A stretch of 38,374 nt of DNA, from assembly GCF_002979415.1 (NCBI RefSeq), contig NZ_PCOT01000035.1, positions 1 through 38,374 on the forward strand. The letters are read 5' to 3'. Positions 6,825 through 15,531 of this stretch are shown piece by piece. The position numbers and the translations under genes are program-made. Position 1 is the stretch's first letter. The number at the start of each line of letters is the position of its first letter. The stretch comes from Microbacterium sp. MYb72. GTDB taxonomy: Bacteria > Actinomycetota > Actinomycetes > Actinomycetales > Microbacteriaceae. The notes beneath the pieces are model-generated. The model was not told the origin of the DNA. It did not search any database and worked only from the letters and a program-made list of their open reading frames with translations.

Positions 6825-8354
6825 ATGGCCCACCGCACCGATCTCGACCACGATCTCGAGGAACGACGTCGTGTTCTCGACGCCTGGGCGCTGAAGCGCC
6901 GGCAGATCGCCGCGCTCGAGGCCGAGGCCGCTGAACTGCTGATCGAGCAGTTCGACATCCACGATCAGGATGTGGCGGAGAGTCCCTACCATCGCGACGC
7001 CATCTACCGGTCGATGATCGCGGAGTTCTCGGCAGCCGCGCGCATCCCGAGGTCGTCGATGGAGTTCGCCTTCGCCGATGCACGTTCACTCCGAGACAGC
7101 ATGCCCGGCGTCCGTGCCGCGTTCGCCGACGGTCGCATCACCGCCGCCCACGTCCGCGAGATCGTACGGGCGGGAGCGGTCGTCGCCGAGGCGATCGCGA
7201 ACCGCAGAGCGGATGCCGCCGTCATGGGCCTGTTCGAGACCGCCGCGCTCGTCGTGGCAGAGTGCGACACGGCAGCACGAACCCGCGCCCACGCGCGAGA
7301 GGTCGCCGCGTCTCTCGCGGGAGAGACGCTCGTCGAACGCCATCGTCGCGCCGCCAAGGACCGCGGCGTCTCTGTGACCTCACTCGACGACGGGCTCGCC
7401 CTGCTCACGGCGGTTCTCCCCGAGTGGATCGCCCTTGCGATCCAGGACCGGCTCACGCACGTCGCGCGAGAGGTCATCGAGGCCAGGGGAACACGCGAGC
7501 CCCAACTCGACCCGTCAGCCATCGACCCCGGCGCGGACGCCGTCCACGCCGAGGACGTCGATCTCGCCGATCCCTTCTTCGACGCGTTCCTCGCCGATCC
7601 CTTCGCCCCCGCGATCCTCGCCGATACCAGCGCCGACACCACCGCTGACGCTGCTTCTGCCGAGCGCGGCTCGACGCCGGGGACCGATTCCGATGCGGGC
7701 ATGATCTTCAGCGATGACCGAGCGACTTTCGCGCGCGATCCACTCACCGACGTCGAGCGCATCCCCGCAGACGAGCGTTCCCTGGACGAGATCCGCGCCG
7801 ATGTCCTCGCCGACATGCTCCTCACCGCCACTCCGAGCACAGCCATCGGCGATGCCCTCGACGACGTTCACGCCCGGATTCAGGTCACGGTCGCGGCGAC
7901 CACACTCGCGGGGCTCGACGATCGACCCGCGCAGCTCGACGGCCACGGAGCGCTCGACGCTGACATCGCACGAGCGCTCGCAGGGCGGAACAGCGGATGG
8001 ACGCGGCTGTTCCTCGATCCGTCCGGCCTCGTCGTCGAGACCGACACGTACACGCCCACCACCGCGATGAAGAGATTCCTGCGGGCGCGTGACCAGCACT
8101 GTCGCTTCCCGGGATGCCGGATGCCGGTGCACCGCAGCGAGATCGACCACAACCACGATCACGCCAAGGGTGGACGGACGGCGGTAGACAATCTGGCGCA
8201 CTTCTGCAGAACCCACCACGCGCTCAAGCATCCCGACGTGCCCGACCCGCACAGGTGGACGGCTCAACAGCGCCCCGGAGGCTCCATCACCTGGACCAGT
8301 CCGCTCGGGCGCGCGTACACCGACCGCACACCGCGACGAGTGATGTTCATCTGA
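6825..8354 (+). CDS. DUF222 / HNH endonuclease (13E12-type)
   Basis: A 509-aa protein with the layout of the actinobacterial 13E12 family. A helical DUF222 region (about 20-200) precedes a long Ala/Asp-rich linker. A C-terminal HNH nuclease domain follows: CRFPGCRMPVHRSEIDHNHD, then GGRTAVDNLAHFCRTHHALKHP (shown in part), with the zinc-binding Cys pairs and the catalytic His in IDHNH. Such genes are multi-copy in many actinobacteria and behave like selfish or phage-derived nucleases. Their cellular role is unknown. It has its own promoter and converges on the NUDIX-NYN gene. Confidence 0.88.
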   Translation: MAHRTDLDHDLEERRRVLDAWALKRRQIAALEAEAAELLIEQFDIHDQDVAESPYHRDAIYRSMIAEFSAAARIPRSSMEFAFADARSLRDSMPGVRAAFADGRITAAHVREIVRAGAVVAEAIANRRADAAVMGLFETAALVVAECDTAARTRAHAREVAASLAGETLVERHRRAAKDRGVSVTSLDDGLALLTAVLPEWIALAIQDRLTHVAREVIEARGTREPQLDPSAIDPGADAVHAEDVDLADPFFDAFLADPFAPAILADTSADTTADAASAERGSTPGTDSDAGMIFSDDRATFARDPLTDVERIPADERSLDEIRADVLADMLLTATPSTAIGDALDDVHARIQVTVAATTLAGLDDRPAQLDGHGALDADIARALAGRNSGWTRLFLDPSGLVVETDTYTPTTAMKRFLRARDQHCRFPGCRMPVHRSEIDHNHDHAKGGRTAVDNLAHFCRTHHALKHPDVPDPHRWTAQQRPGGSITWTSPLGRAYTDRTPRRVMFI

Positions 8355-8466
8355 CCTGCACGCCGGACGATCTCGGAGGCTCCGAGGACGAGGCTCGGAA
8401 GGCAGGGCTTAGAGGGCGCCGGAGGCTTGGAGGGGCCGGGGGCTTGGAGGGCCGGGCGTTCGCAGG

Positions 8467-8511
8467 CCTCAGAGGGCTCAGAGGGTTCAGAGGGTTCAGA
8501 GGGCTCTCCGG
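8467..8511. repeat. 9-bp tandem repeat in convergent intergenic region
   Basis: Four units of the type G(C/T)TCAGAGG or close variants, plus a degenerate fifth, lie directly before the 40-bp repeat. The 302-bp gap at 8355-8656 holds only this, an imperfect GGCTTGGAGG duplication near 8415-8455, and the 40-bp array. I see no gene in it. Confidence 0.8.
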
Positions 8512-8656
8512 GCGCAGAGAACTCAAAGCACGAGCCTCAGCGATCGGGAGCGCGCAGAGAACTCAAAGCACGAGCCTCAGCGATCGAGAGCGCGCAGAGA
8601 ACTCAAAGCACGAGCCTCAGTGATCGAGAGCGCGCAGAGAACTCAAAGCACGAGCC
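8512..8656. repeat. 40-bp tandem array copied from the end of the NUDIX-NYN gene
   Basis: Units at 8537-8576, 8577-8616 and 8617-8656 plus a partial one at 8512-8536, nearly identical and exactly 40 bp apart. On the minus strand each unit contains a variant of the last codons and stop of the adjacent gene (LRALDH-stop against LRTIDH-stop). The downstream copies have no start codon and shift frame at every unit. Confidence 0.9.
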
Positions 8657-9553
8657 TCAGTGATCGATAGTACGCAGCAGCCACCCGGCAGACAGAACCC
8701 GGGCGCCGAGAGCTTCCACCCGCGCAGTGAGGCCGCGGTCGCTGGTGACGACGGTGACCGAGCGGCCTATCGAGAGCAGCCGAGCGGCCTCGTCGATGAT
8801 CGCATCGTCCCCGGCGGCATCCGCCCTGACCACCCGCACGGGAGATTCCTCGGATTCGATCGCCCGCGCCTGACCTTCGACGACCAGCGACACCTCGGGG
8901 AACCAGGTCGTCGCTCCGATGCCGAGATCCTCCGCCGGCACGGCGAGGTCGACCAGGCGTTCCCGCAGCCGCGCTGCCGCTCCGGCTCGGTCCTTCCACC
9001 AGCCGTTCGGCACCGAGCCGACGACATTCGCGGCGTCGACGACGATCGCAGGACGCTCGTCGAGCAGGGTCCGAAGCATCGGCCACGACGAGGCGAAACC
9101 CGGATGCAGCGGACGCGCATCGACGTCCTCGACGGGCACCCACTCCAGCGCCACGCTCTCCGGGTCGCTGATCACCGGTTCGAAGGGCTCCACGACGTCG
9201 GCGACGACCGTCGTGTACGACCAGATCGACAGGTCCAGCACGCTCGTCACACGTACGCGCACGGCGCCGTCCGGGACGCCCGCTTCTTCCTGCGCCTCAC
9301 GCACAGCGCCGACGATGGCGCTCTCGCCCTCGTGCATCGCACCGCCGGGGAGACCCCAGGTGCCGCCGAAGTGGCTCCAGGCGACCCTGTGCTGCAGGAG
9401 CACGCCGCGTGCGGGATCGAAAGCGAGCAGCCCCGCAGCGCCGAACCGGCCCCAGTACCGCTCTCCCGTGTCCGCGATCACCCAGGCGTCGCCCGGGTTG
9501 CGCGGCCCCTCGGGGCGGCGCGGTTCACCAGCTGCGGGAGGTACGACCGTCAC
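8657..9553 (-). CDS. NUDIX hydrolase fused to a NYN-type domain
   Basis: A 298-aa protein with a GTG start preceded by GAAGG. Residues about 20-160 are a NUDIX domain; its box spans 70-93 with the REAQEEAGV helix, so it should bind metal and cleave a nucleoside diphosphate derivative. Residues 168-296 resemble a YacP/NYN (PIN-like) RNase domain: D173 in VVDAANVV, the pair D249-D250, and TSDRGL at 270-275. The fusion suggests nucleotide or RNA-end processing coupled to RNA cleavage (inference). The stop codon and last codons are copied four times just downstream. Confidence 0.85.
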   Translation of the reverse strand: MTVVPPAAGEPRRPEGPRNPGDAWVIADTGERYWGRFGAAGLLAFDPARGVLLQHRVAWSHFGGTWGLPGGAMHEGESAIVGAVREAQEEAGVPDGAVRVRVTSVLDLSIWSYTTVVADVVEPFEPVISDPESVALEWVPVEDVDARPLHPGFASSWPMLRTLLDERPAIVVDAANVVGSVPNGWWKDRAGAAARLRERLVDLAVPAEDLGIGATTWFPEVSLVVEGQARAIESEESPVRVVRADAAGDDAIIDEAARLLSIGRSVTVVTSDRGLTARVEALGARVLSAGWLLRTIDH

Positions 9554-9665
9554 CCCTTCAGCCTGTCACAGCATCCGGGGTACGGCGCACCGACCCGACA
9601 CGAACTGGAACCGAGCGGGTCCAGAGACGAGTCCCAGCCCTTCAGCCAACGAACTCCCGGGCCGA

Positions 9666-11186
9666 TCAGCGCTGCCGCTTCTCCCGCACACGCATGTTGA
9701 CGACGATCGGAGTTCCCTCGAACTCGTACAGCTCGCGCAGGCGGCGCTGAATGAACCGGCGGTAGCCCGGGTCGAGGAATCCGGTCGTGAACAGCACGAA
9801 CGTCGGCGGACGGGTCGAGGCCTGCGTGCCGAACAGGATGCGCGGCTGCTTGCCTCCACGCAGCGGGTGCGGGTGCTCGGCGACGAGCTCGGCGAGGAAC
9901 GCGTTGAACTTGCCGGTGGGGATGCGGCGATCCCAGTTCTCCAGCGAGGTCTCCAGCGCAGGAACCAGCTTGTCGAGGTGACGACCGGTCTTCGCCGAGA
10001 TGTTCACGCGCGGAGCCCACGCGACGTGCGCGAGGTCCTGCTCGATCTCACGCTCGAGGTAGCGGCGACGGTCCTGGTTCTCCAGGTCGTCGTCGTTCAG
10101 GCGATCCCACTTGTTGAACGCGAGCACGAGCGCACGTCCGGACTCGAGCACGAGGTCGATGATGCGCACGTCCTGCTCGCTGATCGTCTCGGAAACGTCG
10201 AGAACGACCACCGCGACCTCGGCCTTCTCCAGCGCCGCAGAGGTGCGCAGCGACGCATAGAAGTCGGCGCCTTGAGCCATGTGCACGCGGCGACGGATGC
10301 CGGCGGTGTCGACGAAACGCCACAGCTTGCCGCCCAGCTCGACGATCTCGTCGACCGGGTCGCGCGTGGTTCCGGCGAGGTCGTTCACGACGACCCGCTC
10401 TTCGCCTGCGGCCTTGTTCAGCAGCGACGACTTGCCGACGTTCGGGCGCCCGAGGATCGCGACGCGGCGAGGGCCGCCGATCTCCTGCTTGGCGACGGCC
10501 GAGATCTCGGGGAGCGTCTTCAGGATCGCGTCGAGGAGGTCGGCGACGCCGCGGCCGTGGATCGCGGAGACCGGGTGGGGCTCGCCGAGGCCCAGGTTCC
10601 ACAGGGCAGCGGCCTCCGGCTCCTGGCGCGCGTCGTCGATCTTGTTCGCGACCAGGAACACGGGCTTGCCGCTCTTGCGGAGCATCTTCACGACATGCTC
10701 GTCGGTCGACGTCGCTCCGACCATGGCGTCGACGACGAACAGCACGACGTCGGAGAGGTCGATCGCGACCTCGGCCTGCGCCGCCACCGAGCGGTCGATG
10801 CCTCGGGCGTCGGGCTCCCACCCGCCGGTGTCGACGAGCGTGAAGCGGCGGTCGTTCCACTCGGCCTTGTACGTGACGCGGTCGCGGGTGACACCGGGGG
10901 TGTCCTCCACGACAGCCTCACGACGGCCGAGGATGCGGTTCACGAGCGCGGACTTGCCGACGTTCGGCCGTCCGACGATCGCCACGACCGGGAGGGCCGG
11001 CATGAACTGGATGCCGTCCTCGTCCATCGTGATCCCGGCGAGAAGCGCAGCGTCTTCGTCGTCGAGCTCGTAGTCGGCGAGACCCGCGCGCAGAGTCTCC
11101 GCGCGCTGCTCTGCGAGGTGCTCGTCGAGCGCCTCCATCTTCTCTGCGAGGTGGTCGGGGCCGCCTTCGTATTCGTCGTCAGCCAC
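9666..11186 (-). CDS. der: ribosome-assembly GTPase Der (EngA)
   Basis: A 506-aa protein with the double-GTPase layout unique to Der: a GRPNVGKS P-loop at 72-79 and a second one near residue 245, each followed by a DTxG switch motif, then a KH-like C-terminal domain. It acts in 50S subunit maturation. The GTG start at 11186 has GAGGAG at a good distance and overlaps the end of cmk by 8 nt. The first 60 residues are an acidic extension that is common in actinobacterial Der. The cmk-der order is conserved in this phylum. The 112-bp gap after it holds a small imperfect hairpin and no gene. Confidence 0.97.
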   Translation of the reverse strand: MADDEYEGGPDHLAEKMEALDEHLAEQRAETLRAGLADYELDDEDAALLAGITMDEDGIQFMPALPVVAIVGRPNVGKSALVNRILGRREAVVEDTPGVTRDRVTYKAEWNDRRFTLVDTGGWEPDARGIDRSVAAQAEVAIDLSDVVLFVVDAMVGATSTDEHVVKMLRKSGKPVFLVANKIDDARQEPEAAALWNLGLGEPHPVSAIHGRGVADLLDAILKTLPEISAVAKQEIGGPRRVAILGRPNVGKSSLLNKAAGEERVVVNDLAGTTRDPVDEIVELGGKLWRFVDTAGIRRRVHMAQGADFYASLRTSAALEKAEVAVVVLDVSETISEQDVRIIDLVLESGRALVLAFNKWDRLNDDDLENQDRRRYLEREIEQDLAHVAWAPRVNISAKTGRHLDKLVPALETSLENWDRRIPTGKFNAFLAELVAEHPHPLRGGKQPRILFGTQASTRPPTFVLFTTGFLDPGYRRFIQRRLRELYEFEGTPIVVNMRVREKRQR

Positions 11187-11886
11187 TGTGTGCTCCTCGG
11201 AGTCGTTCGATCACCGCGAGTACGGCATCGATGGTCTGGGGGAAATCGAGATCCGTCGAATCGACGACCTCCACGCCCTCTGCGGCGTTGAGGAAGTCGA
11301 CGACGGCGCTGTCCGATGCGTCGCGCTTGTGCAGCGCGGCGGCGACGGAGGCAGCGTTCTCACCGGCGAGCTCGCCCGCCCGGCGCGCAGCGCGCACCTC
11401 GGGGGCAGCGGTGAGAAGGATGCGGACGGGAGCGTCGGGGGCGACGACGGTGGTGATGTCGCGTCCCTCCACGACGACCGCGTCGAACGGGGCCTCGGCC
11501 ACGAGCGAGCGGAACAGCTCGTTCACCTGCGCGCGGACCTCGGGCACGCGCGCCACGCCACTGACCGCGCCCGACACGTGCGGTGCGCGGATCGCCTCGG
11601 TGACGTCGACGTCGCCCACGCGCACCGTGCGGTCGTCGGGGTCGAGCCCCAGCCGCACGGGGAAGTCGGATGCCGCGGCGAGGACGGCTGCGGCATCCGC
11701 CGTGTCCGCCCCTCGATCGAGGACGTGCCAGGCCAGCGCGCGGTACGCGGAGCCGGTGTCGAGGTAGCCGAATCCGAGCGTGCGCGCGACGGCCTTCGAC
11801 ACGCTGGACTTGCCCGACCCGGCAGGGCCGTCGATGGCGATGAAGTCGGGAGTGCGCGCAGCGGTGGCGGTCGTCGTGTCAGTCAT
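11179..11886 (-). CDS. cmk: cytidylate kinase
   Basis: A 235-aa protein; transfers phosphate from ATP to CMP or dCMP. The P-loop GPAGSGKSS is at 20-28. The [15 protein letters not shown] segment and the [23 protein letters not shown] core are typical of Cmk. The ATG at 11886 overlaps the tyrA stop by 8 nt; the longer frame upstream is the shadow of tyrA. It is translated between tyrA and der in a compact chain. Confidence 0.96.
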   Translation of the reverse strand: MTDTTTATAARTPDFIAIDGPAGSGKSSVSKAVARTLGFGYLDTGSAYRALAWHVLDRGADTADAAAVLAAASDFPVRLGLDPDDRTVRVGDVDVTEAIRAPHVSGAVSGVARVPEVRAQVNELFRSLVAEAPFDAVVVEGRDITTVVAPDAPVRILLTAAPEVRAARRAGELAGENAASVAAALHKRDASDSAVVDFLNAAEGVEVVDSTDLDFPQTIDAVLAVIERLRGAHSG

Positions 11887-13018
11887 TTGTGTTCCCCGCA
11901 ATCCGCCAGCCGCGTTCGGTGAGTCCGGTGACCGCGCCGTGCAGCGCGGCCGGGTCGACGCTGATCTCCGCCAGACCGAACTGTGCGCCGGGCGAGTGCT
12001 CCAGGCGGAGGTCTTCGACGTTGACTCCGAGTTCGCCGAGCTCGCCGAAGAGGCGTCCGAGCTGTCCTGCCGTGTCGTCGACCATGACGACCAACGACTC
12101 GAAGCGGCGGTTCTGTCCGTGCTTGCCAGGCAGACGCTCGACGCCGTCGTTGCCGTGACGGATCGTCTCCGCCACCGCACGCCGGGAACCGGGCGCCTCG
12201 GGAGCGCGCAGCGCATCCGACACCTCGCGGAGGTCTTCGGCGAGGGCGTCGAGGATCTCCACGACGGGGGCCGCGTTCGCGCCGAGGATCTGCACCCAGA
12301 GCTCGGGGGCGGATGCCGCGATGCGCGTCGTGTCGCGCACGCCCTGACCGGCGAGACGCAGAGCGCCCTCCTCCGCGTCGGCGAGGCGTCCGGCGAGCAG
12401 GCTCGCGACGACCTGGGGCACGTGGGAGGTCAGCGCGACCGAGCGGTCGTGCTCCTCCGGTGTCATCTCGATCGGCTGCGCGCCGACGTCGAGAGCCAGA
12501 GCCTCGACGAGCGCGAGATCGGCGGCCTTCGTCTCACCGTCGCGGCACACGACCCACGGACGGCCGATGAACAGGTCGGCCCGCGCCGAGATCGCCCCGC
12601 CGCGCTCGCGACCGGCGAGCGGGTGCGAGCCGATGTAGCGGGCGAGATCGACACCGCGCGAGGTCAGTGCGCGGAAGGGCTCGAGCTTGACGCTCGCGAC
12701 GTCGGTGACGACGGCATCCGGGTACCGCTCGAGTTCCGCTTGGATGACATCGGCGGTGACGTCTGGCGGCACGGCGACGACGATCAGGACTGGCGCGTCG
12801 TCGGCAGACGGGGCACGACCGGCGCCGTAGTCGATCGCCAGGCGCTGCTGTGCGGGAGACGTGTCGGAGAGCACGACATCGACGCCCTTCGCGCTGAGCG
12901 CGTGCCCGATGCTCGCACCGAGCAGCCCCGTGCCGACGATGCGGACGGTGCCCGAGAGACGCGACGCGACGGCGGTCGCCGTGCGCGGCGCGCTGGGCGC
13001 ACTCGTCGTGTCGGTCAC
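11879..13018 (-). CDS. tyrA: prephenate dehydrogenase with C-terminal ACT-like domain
   Basis: A 379-aa protein; converts prephenate to 4-hydroxyphenylpyruvate with NAD(P) in tyrosine synthesis. The dinucleotide loop [10 protein letters not shown] starts at residue 29. [11 protein letters not shown] and the [17 protein letters not shown] segment are the substrate-site motifs. The last 70 residues ([20 protein letters not shown] and [11 protein letters not shown]) form an ACT-like regulatory domain, likely for tyrosine feedback. The GTG start overlaps the rluB stop (GTGA). Confidence 0.94.
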   Translation of the reverse strand: MTDTTSAPSAPRTATAVASRLSGTVRIVGTGLLGASIGHALSAKGVDVVLSDTSPAQQRLAIDYGAGRAPSADDAPVLIVVAVPPDVTADVIQAELERYPDAVVTDVASVKLEPFRALTSRGVDLARYIGSHPLAGRERGGAISARADLFIGRPWVVCRDGETKAADLALVEALALDVGAQPIEMTPEEHDRSVALTSHVPQVVASLLAGRLADAEEGALRLAGQGVRDTTRIAASAPELWVQILGANAAPVVEILDALAEDLREVSDALRAPEAPGSRRAVAETIRHGNDGVERLPGKHGQNRRFESLVVMVDDTAGQLGRLFGELGELGVNVEDLRLEHSPGAQFGLAEISVDPAALHGAVTGLTERGWRIAGNTND

Positions 13019-13818
13019 TCGTTCTCCTGCTGCTCGCCTGGCGCCTCGGCGACACCGGAATCACGGCGCGACAGAGTAAGCAGCGCGCCTAGTTCGATTT
13101 TAGTCAGTTCGCGGCTCTTCCCCGCCGGGAGCGTTCCCAGGTGCAGCGGACCGAACTGGCGTCGCACGAGTTCGGTGACGGGATGCCCGACCGCCGCCAT
13201 CATGCGGCGGACGATCCGGTTGCGTCCGGAATGCAGCGTGAGCTCGACGAGACTCGACCCCCGCGAGGTGTCCAGCAGCCGCGCCTTGTCGGCCGCGATG
13301 GGTCCGTCCTCCAGCTCGATGCCCTTCGTGAGCTTCGAGATCGTCTGGGCGGTGACCTCCCCCTCGACCTTGGCGATGTACACCTTGGTGACGCCGAACG
13401 ACGGATGCGCGAGGACGTGCGCGAGGGCGCCGTCGTTCGTGAGGATCAGCAGTCCGCTGGTCTCGGCATCCAGCCGTCCGACGTTGTACAGGCGCTCCTC
13501 ATAGTCCTTCGTGAAGAGCCGCAGATCGGGGCGGCCGCTCTCATCGCGCATGCTGCTCACGACGCCGGTGGGCTTGTTGAGCATCACGTAGCGCTTCGAG
13601 ACATCGAGCTGCACAGCGGTGCCGTCGACATCGACGAGGTCGGTCTCCGGATCGATGCGGGTGCCGAGCTCGGTCACGACCACGCCGTTGACGCGGATGC
13701 GGCCCTCGACGATGTAATTCTCGACCACGCGTCGGGAGGCCACTCCCGCTCCGGAGAGCACCTTCTGCAGGCGCACGCCCTCGGGGGCGGAGCCGTCTGT
13801 CATCGAACCATCAGTCAT
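13015..13818 (-). CDS. rluB: 23S rRNA pseudouridine synthase, RluB/RsuA family
   Basis: A 267-aa protein. An S4 domain (RLQKVLSGAGVASRR onward) is followed by a catalytic domain with GRLDAETSGLLILTNDG, whose Asp is the nucleophile, and GRNRIVRRMMAAVGHPV. It isomerises a specific uridine, probably in 23S rRNA given the usual scpAB linkage. The start at 13818 overlaps the stop of the third mini-ORF by ATGA, so ribosomes are probably handed over from scpB through the three mini-ORFs. A second in-frame ATG lies five codons later. Confidence 0.93.
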   Translation of the reverse strand: MTDGSMTDGSAPEGVRLQKVLSGAGVASRRVVENYIVEGRIRVNGVVVTELGTRIDPETDLVDVDGTAVQLDVSKRYVMLNKPTGVVSSMRDESGRPDLRLFTKDYEERLYNVGRLDAETSGLLILTNDGALAHVLAHPSFGVTKVYIAKVEGEVTAQTISKLTKGIELEDGPIAADKARLLDTSRGSSLVELTLHSGRNRIVRRMMAAVGHPVTELVRRQFGPLHLGTLPAGKSRELTKIELGALLTLSRRDSGVAEAPGEQQENE

Positions 13819-13883
13819 GAAACCATTCCTTCATCGAAGCGTCCGCGCGGCACCAGAAGGGTGCTTTCCGCGCGAGCACTCAT
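13815..13883 (-). CDS. coupled mini-ORF 3 between scpB and rluB (22 codons)
   Basis: Starts with an ATG overlapping the stop of mini-ORF 2 (ATGA) and ends with a TGA overlapping the rluB ATG (ATGA). It starts MSAR, has Leu/Val residues in the middle and ends RFDEGMVS, a changed copy of the ScpB C-terminus (FDEGLVR). There is no ribosome site other than what the overlap gives. Whether the peptide is stable or the ORF only couples translation cannot be told. Confidence 0.55.
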   Translation of the reverse strand: MSARAESTLLVPRGRFDEGMVS

Positions 13884-13948
13884 CGAACCAAACCTTCATC
13901 GAAGCGCCCAAGCCGCACCGTACCGGCGTCAACCGCACGCGCGCTCAC
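13880..13948 (-). CDS. coupled mini-ORF 2 between scpB and rluB (22 codons)
   Basis: A GTG start overlaps the stop of mini-ORF 1 (GTGA), and its TGA overlaps the next ATG. It begins with VSARAV and ends in RFDEGLVR, identical to the ScpB end over FDEGLVR. It is exactly as long as its two neighbours. Confidence 0.55.
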   Translation of the reverse strand: MSARAVDAGTVRLGRFDEGLVR

Positions 13949-14013
13949 CGGACCAGACCCTCATCGACACGCCCGCACCGAACCGCAACGGCGCCGACCA
14001 CACGCGTACTCAT
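13945..14013 (-). CDS. coupled mini-ORF 1 between scpB and rluB (22 codons)
   Basis: ATG overlaps the scpB stop (ATGA) and its TGA overlaps the GTG of mini-ORF 2. It begins MSTRVV and ends RVDEGLVR, one residue different from the ScpB tail over that stretch. Confidence 0.55.
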   Translation of the reverse strand: MSTRVVGAVAVRCGRVDEGLVR

Positions 14014-14591
14014 CGAACCAGACCCTCATCGAAGCCGTCTGCGCCGTCATCGAGCAGCGGGGAGATCGGAGGCAGCTCGTCGAGCGAGTTGATGCCCAGG
14101 TGCTGCAGCAGTGCATCCGTGGTGCCGTAGTTGATGGCGCCCGTCTCGGAGTCGGCGAAGAGCTCGGTGATGAGGCCGCGTGCGAGCAGGGTGCGCACGA
14201 CGGAGTCCACGTTCACCGCTCGGATCGACGCGACCTGGCTGCGGGTGACCGGCTGCTTGTAGGCGATGACGGCGAGCGTCTCGAGCGCGGCCTGGGACAG
14301 TCGAGCCGGCGCCTGGCCGCCGATGAACTCCGCGACGAGGTCGTCGTGGTCCTCGCGCACGTAGAGCCGCCAGCCGCCTCCGACCTCGCGGAGCTCGAAA
14401 CCTCGACGCGGACCGCGGCCCTTGCCGTCATAGTCGTCGACGAGCGTCTCGAGCGCCTGCCGCACGGCGGCCACGGGAGACCCCACGGCGGCGGCCAGCG
14501 CCACGAGTCCGATCGGCTCGTCAATGATGAGCATGATCGCCTCGATCTTCTGGGTCAGCACTCCGGCTGACGGTTCGAGGTCATCGGTCAT
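14010..14591 (-). CDS. scpB: segregation and condensation protein B
   Basis: A 193-aa protein; ScpB dimers bind the ScpA kleisin and load SMC for chromosome segregation. Two winged-helix domains are visible: IEAIMLIIDEPIGLVALA and the strongly conserved LSQAALETLAVIAYKQPVTR (position about 98-117), then VDSVVRTLLARGLITE. It overlaps scpA by 11 nt. Its last codons and stop are the source of the downstream mini-ORF array. Confidence 0.95.
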   Translation of the reverse strand: MTDDLEPSAGVLTQKIEAIMLIIDEPIGLVALAAAVGSPVAAVRQALETLVDDYDGKGRGPRRGFELREVGGGWRLYVREDHDDLVAEFIGGQAPARLSQAALETLAVIAYKQPVTRSQVASIRAVNVDSVVRTLLARGLITELFADSETGAINYGTTDALLQHLGINSLDELPPISPLLDDGADGFDEGLVR

Positions 14592-15531
14592 AGTCGGCTC
14601 CCAGGGTGGCGAGTGATTCGTCCGACCAGTGGTCGGCGGCCCAGCGCAGCGTCAGCTCGCCGAGCGGTTCCAGTTGCTCGAAGGAGAGCGCCGCGTGGCG
14701 GTAGAGCTCCAGCACCGAGATGAAGCGCGCGACGACGATACCCGGTTCGCGGATGCCGGCGACGAGTTCGCGGAAGCTCAGCGACTCGGCGCCGCGGAGG
14801 AGCGTCACCACGATCGCCGCCTGCTCACGGATGCTGACGAGCGGAGCGTGCAGGTGATCGAGTCCGACGTGCGGGATCTCCTTGGGCGCGAACGCGAGCA
14901 GGGCGAGTGCGGCGAAGTCGTCGGCCGAGAGAGACCAGACCAGCTCCGGCGTCTTCTTGCGGTGCTTCTCGTCGAGTCGCACAGCGCGGACGTGCCGCCG
15001 ATCCTCTCGCTGCAGGCAGCGGGAGAACCAGGCGGAGACCTCCTTGAAGGCCCGATACTGCAGCAGTCGCGCGAACAGCAGGTCCCGAGCCTCGAGCAGT
15101 GCGACGGCCTCAGCATCCACCAGCTCTCCCTGCGGAAGGAGTCCGGCGACCTTCATGTCGAGCAGTGTCGCGGCGACCACGAGGAACTCCGACGCCTGGT
15201 CGAGCTCCTCATCGTCGTCGAGCTCCCTCAGGTAGGAGATGAACTCGTTCGTCACGGCGCTGAGCGAGACCTCGGTGATGTCCATCTCATGCTTCGAGAT
15301 GAGATTCAGCAGCAGGTCGAACGGGCCGTCGAAGTTCGACAGGGAGACACGGAAACCGGAGTTCTCCTCGGGAGATGAGGTATCCGAGGATTCCCTGGAC
15401 GACGCGGTACTCGAAGACGACGCAGCCGCATCGGTCTCGTGGCGAGGGGTCTCGTCAGGCGACGCGGTTCCCGAAGACGACGCAGTCGCGTCGGTCTCGT
15501 GGCGAGGGGTCTCGTCAGGCGACGGCGCCAC
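14581..15531 (-). CDS. scpA: segregation and condensation protein A (kleisin) with repeat-derived N-terminus
   Basis: A 316-aa protein. The kleisin core begins at about residue 60 with FDGPFDLLLNLISKHEMDI, followed by EFLVVAATLLDMK and a C-terminal winged helix. I place the start at GTG 15531, inside the end of parA, because no later ATG or GTG precedes the conserved core in this frame. The first 50 residues are therefore two copies of a 20-residue Ser/Thr/Asp/Glu-rich unit (SPDETPRHETDA...) produced by a 60-bp DNA repeat. This tail is probably disordered. ScpA bridges SMC heads together with ScpB. Confidence 0.9.
   Translation of the reverse strand: MAPSPDETPRHETDATASSSGTASPDETPRHETDAAASSSSTASSRESSDTSSPEENSGFRVSLSNFDGPFDLLLNLISKHEMDITEVSLSAVTNEFISYLRELDDDEELDQASEFLVVAATLLDMKVAGLLPQGELVDAEAVALLEARDLLFARLLQYRAFKEVSAWFSRCLQREDRRHVRAVRLDEKHRKKTPELVWSLSADDFAALALLAFAPKEIPHVGLDHLHAPLVSIREQAAIVVTLLRGAESLSFRELVAGIREPGIVVARFISVLELYRHAALSFEQLEPLGELTLRWAADHWSDESLATLGADYDR
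15395..15514. repeat. 60-bp tandem duplication derived from the parA 3' end
   Basis: Unit 15455-15514 carries the same TGA-containing junction as the end of parA; a more diverged copy occupies about 15395-15454. Since 60 is a multiple of three, both copies stay in the scpA frame and lengthen its N-terminus. Confidence 0.85.

Larger units (their letters stand above)
13815..14009. repeat. three 65-bp tandem units derived from the scpB 3' end
   Basis: Units 13815-13879, 13880-13944 and 13945-14009 are each exactly 65 bp; a fourth partial match is the end of scpB itself. Both ends of each unit are well conserved (the 25 bp around the stop-start overlap and the 10 bp encoding MS-A/T-R), while the middle has diverged without losing the frame. 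Confidence 0.9.

Noticed and set aside
8372..8386. small inverted repeat CTCGGAGGCTCCGAG as a terminator
   Set aside because: The loop is too short and there is no T tract; it is not enough to call a terminator.
8114..8663. plus-strand ORFs reading through the 9-bp and 40-bp repeats
   Set aside because: They overlap the HNH gene in another frame, and 40 bp is not a multiple of three. The apparent peptide repeats come from reading the array in all three frames.
8919..11291. 790-codon open frame on the plus strand
   Set aside because: It is antisense to the NUDIX-NYN and der genes, whose families are certain.
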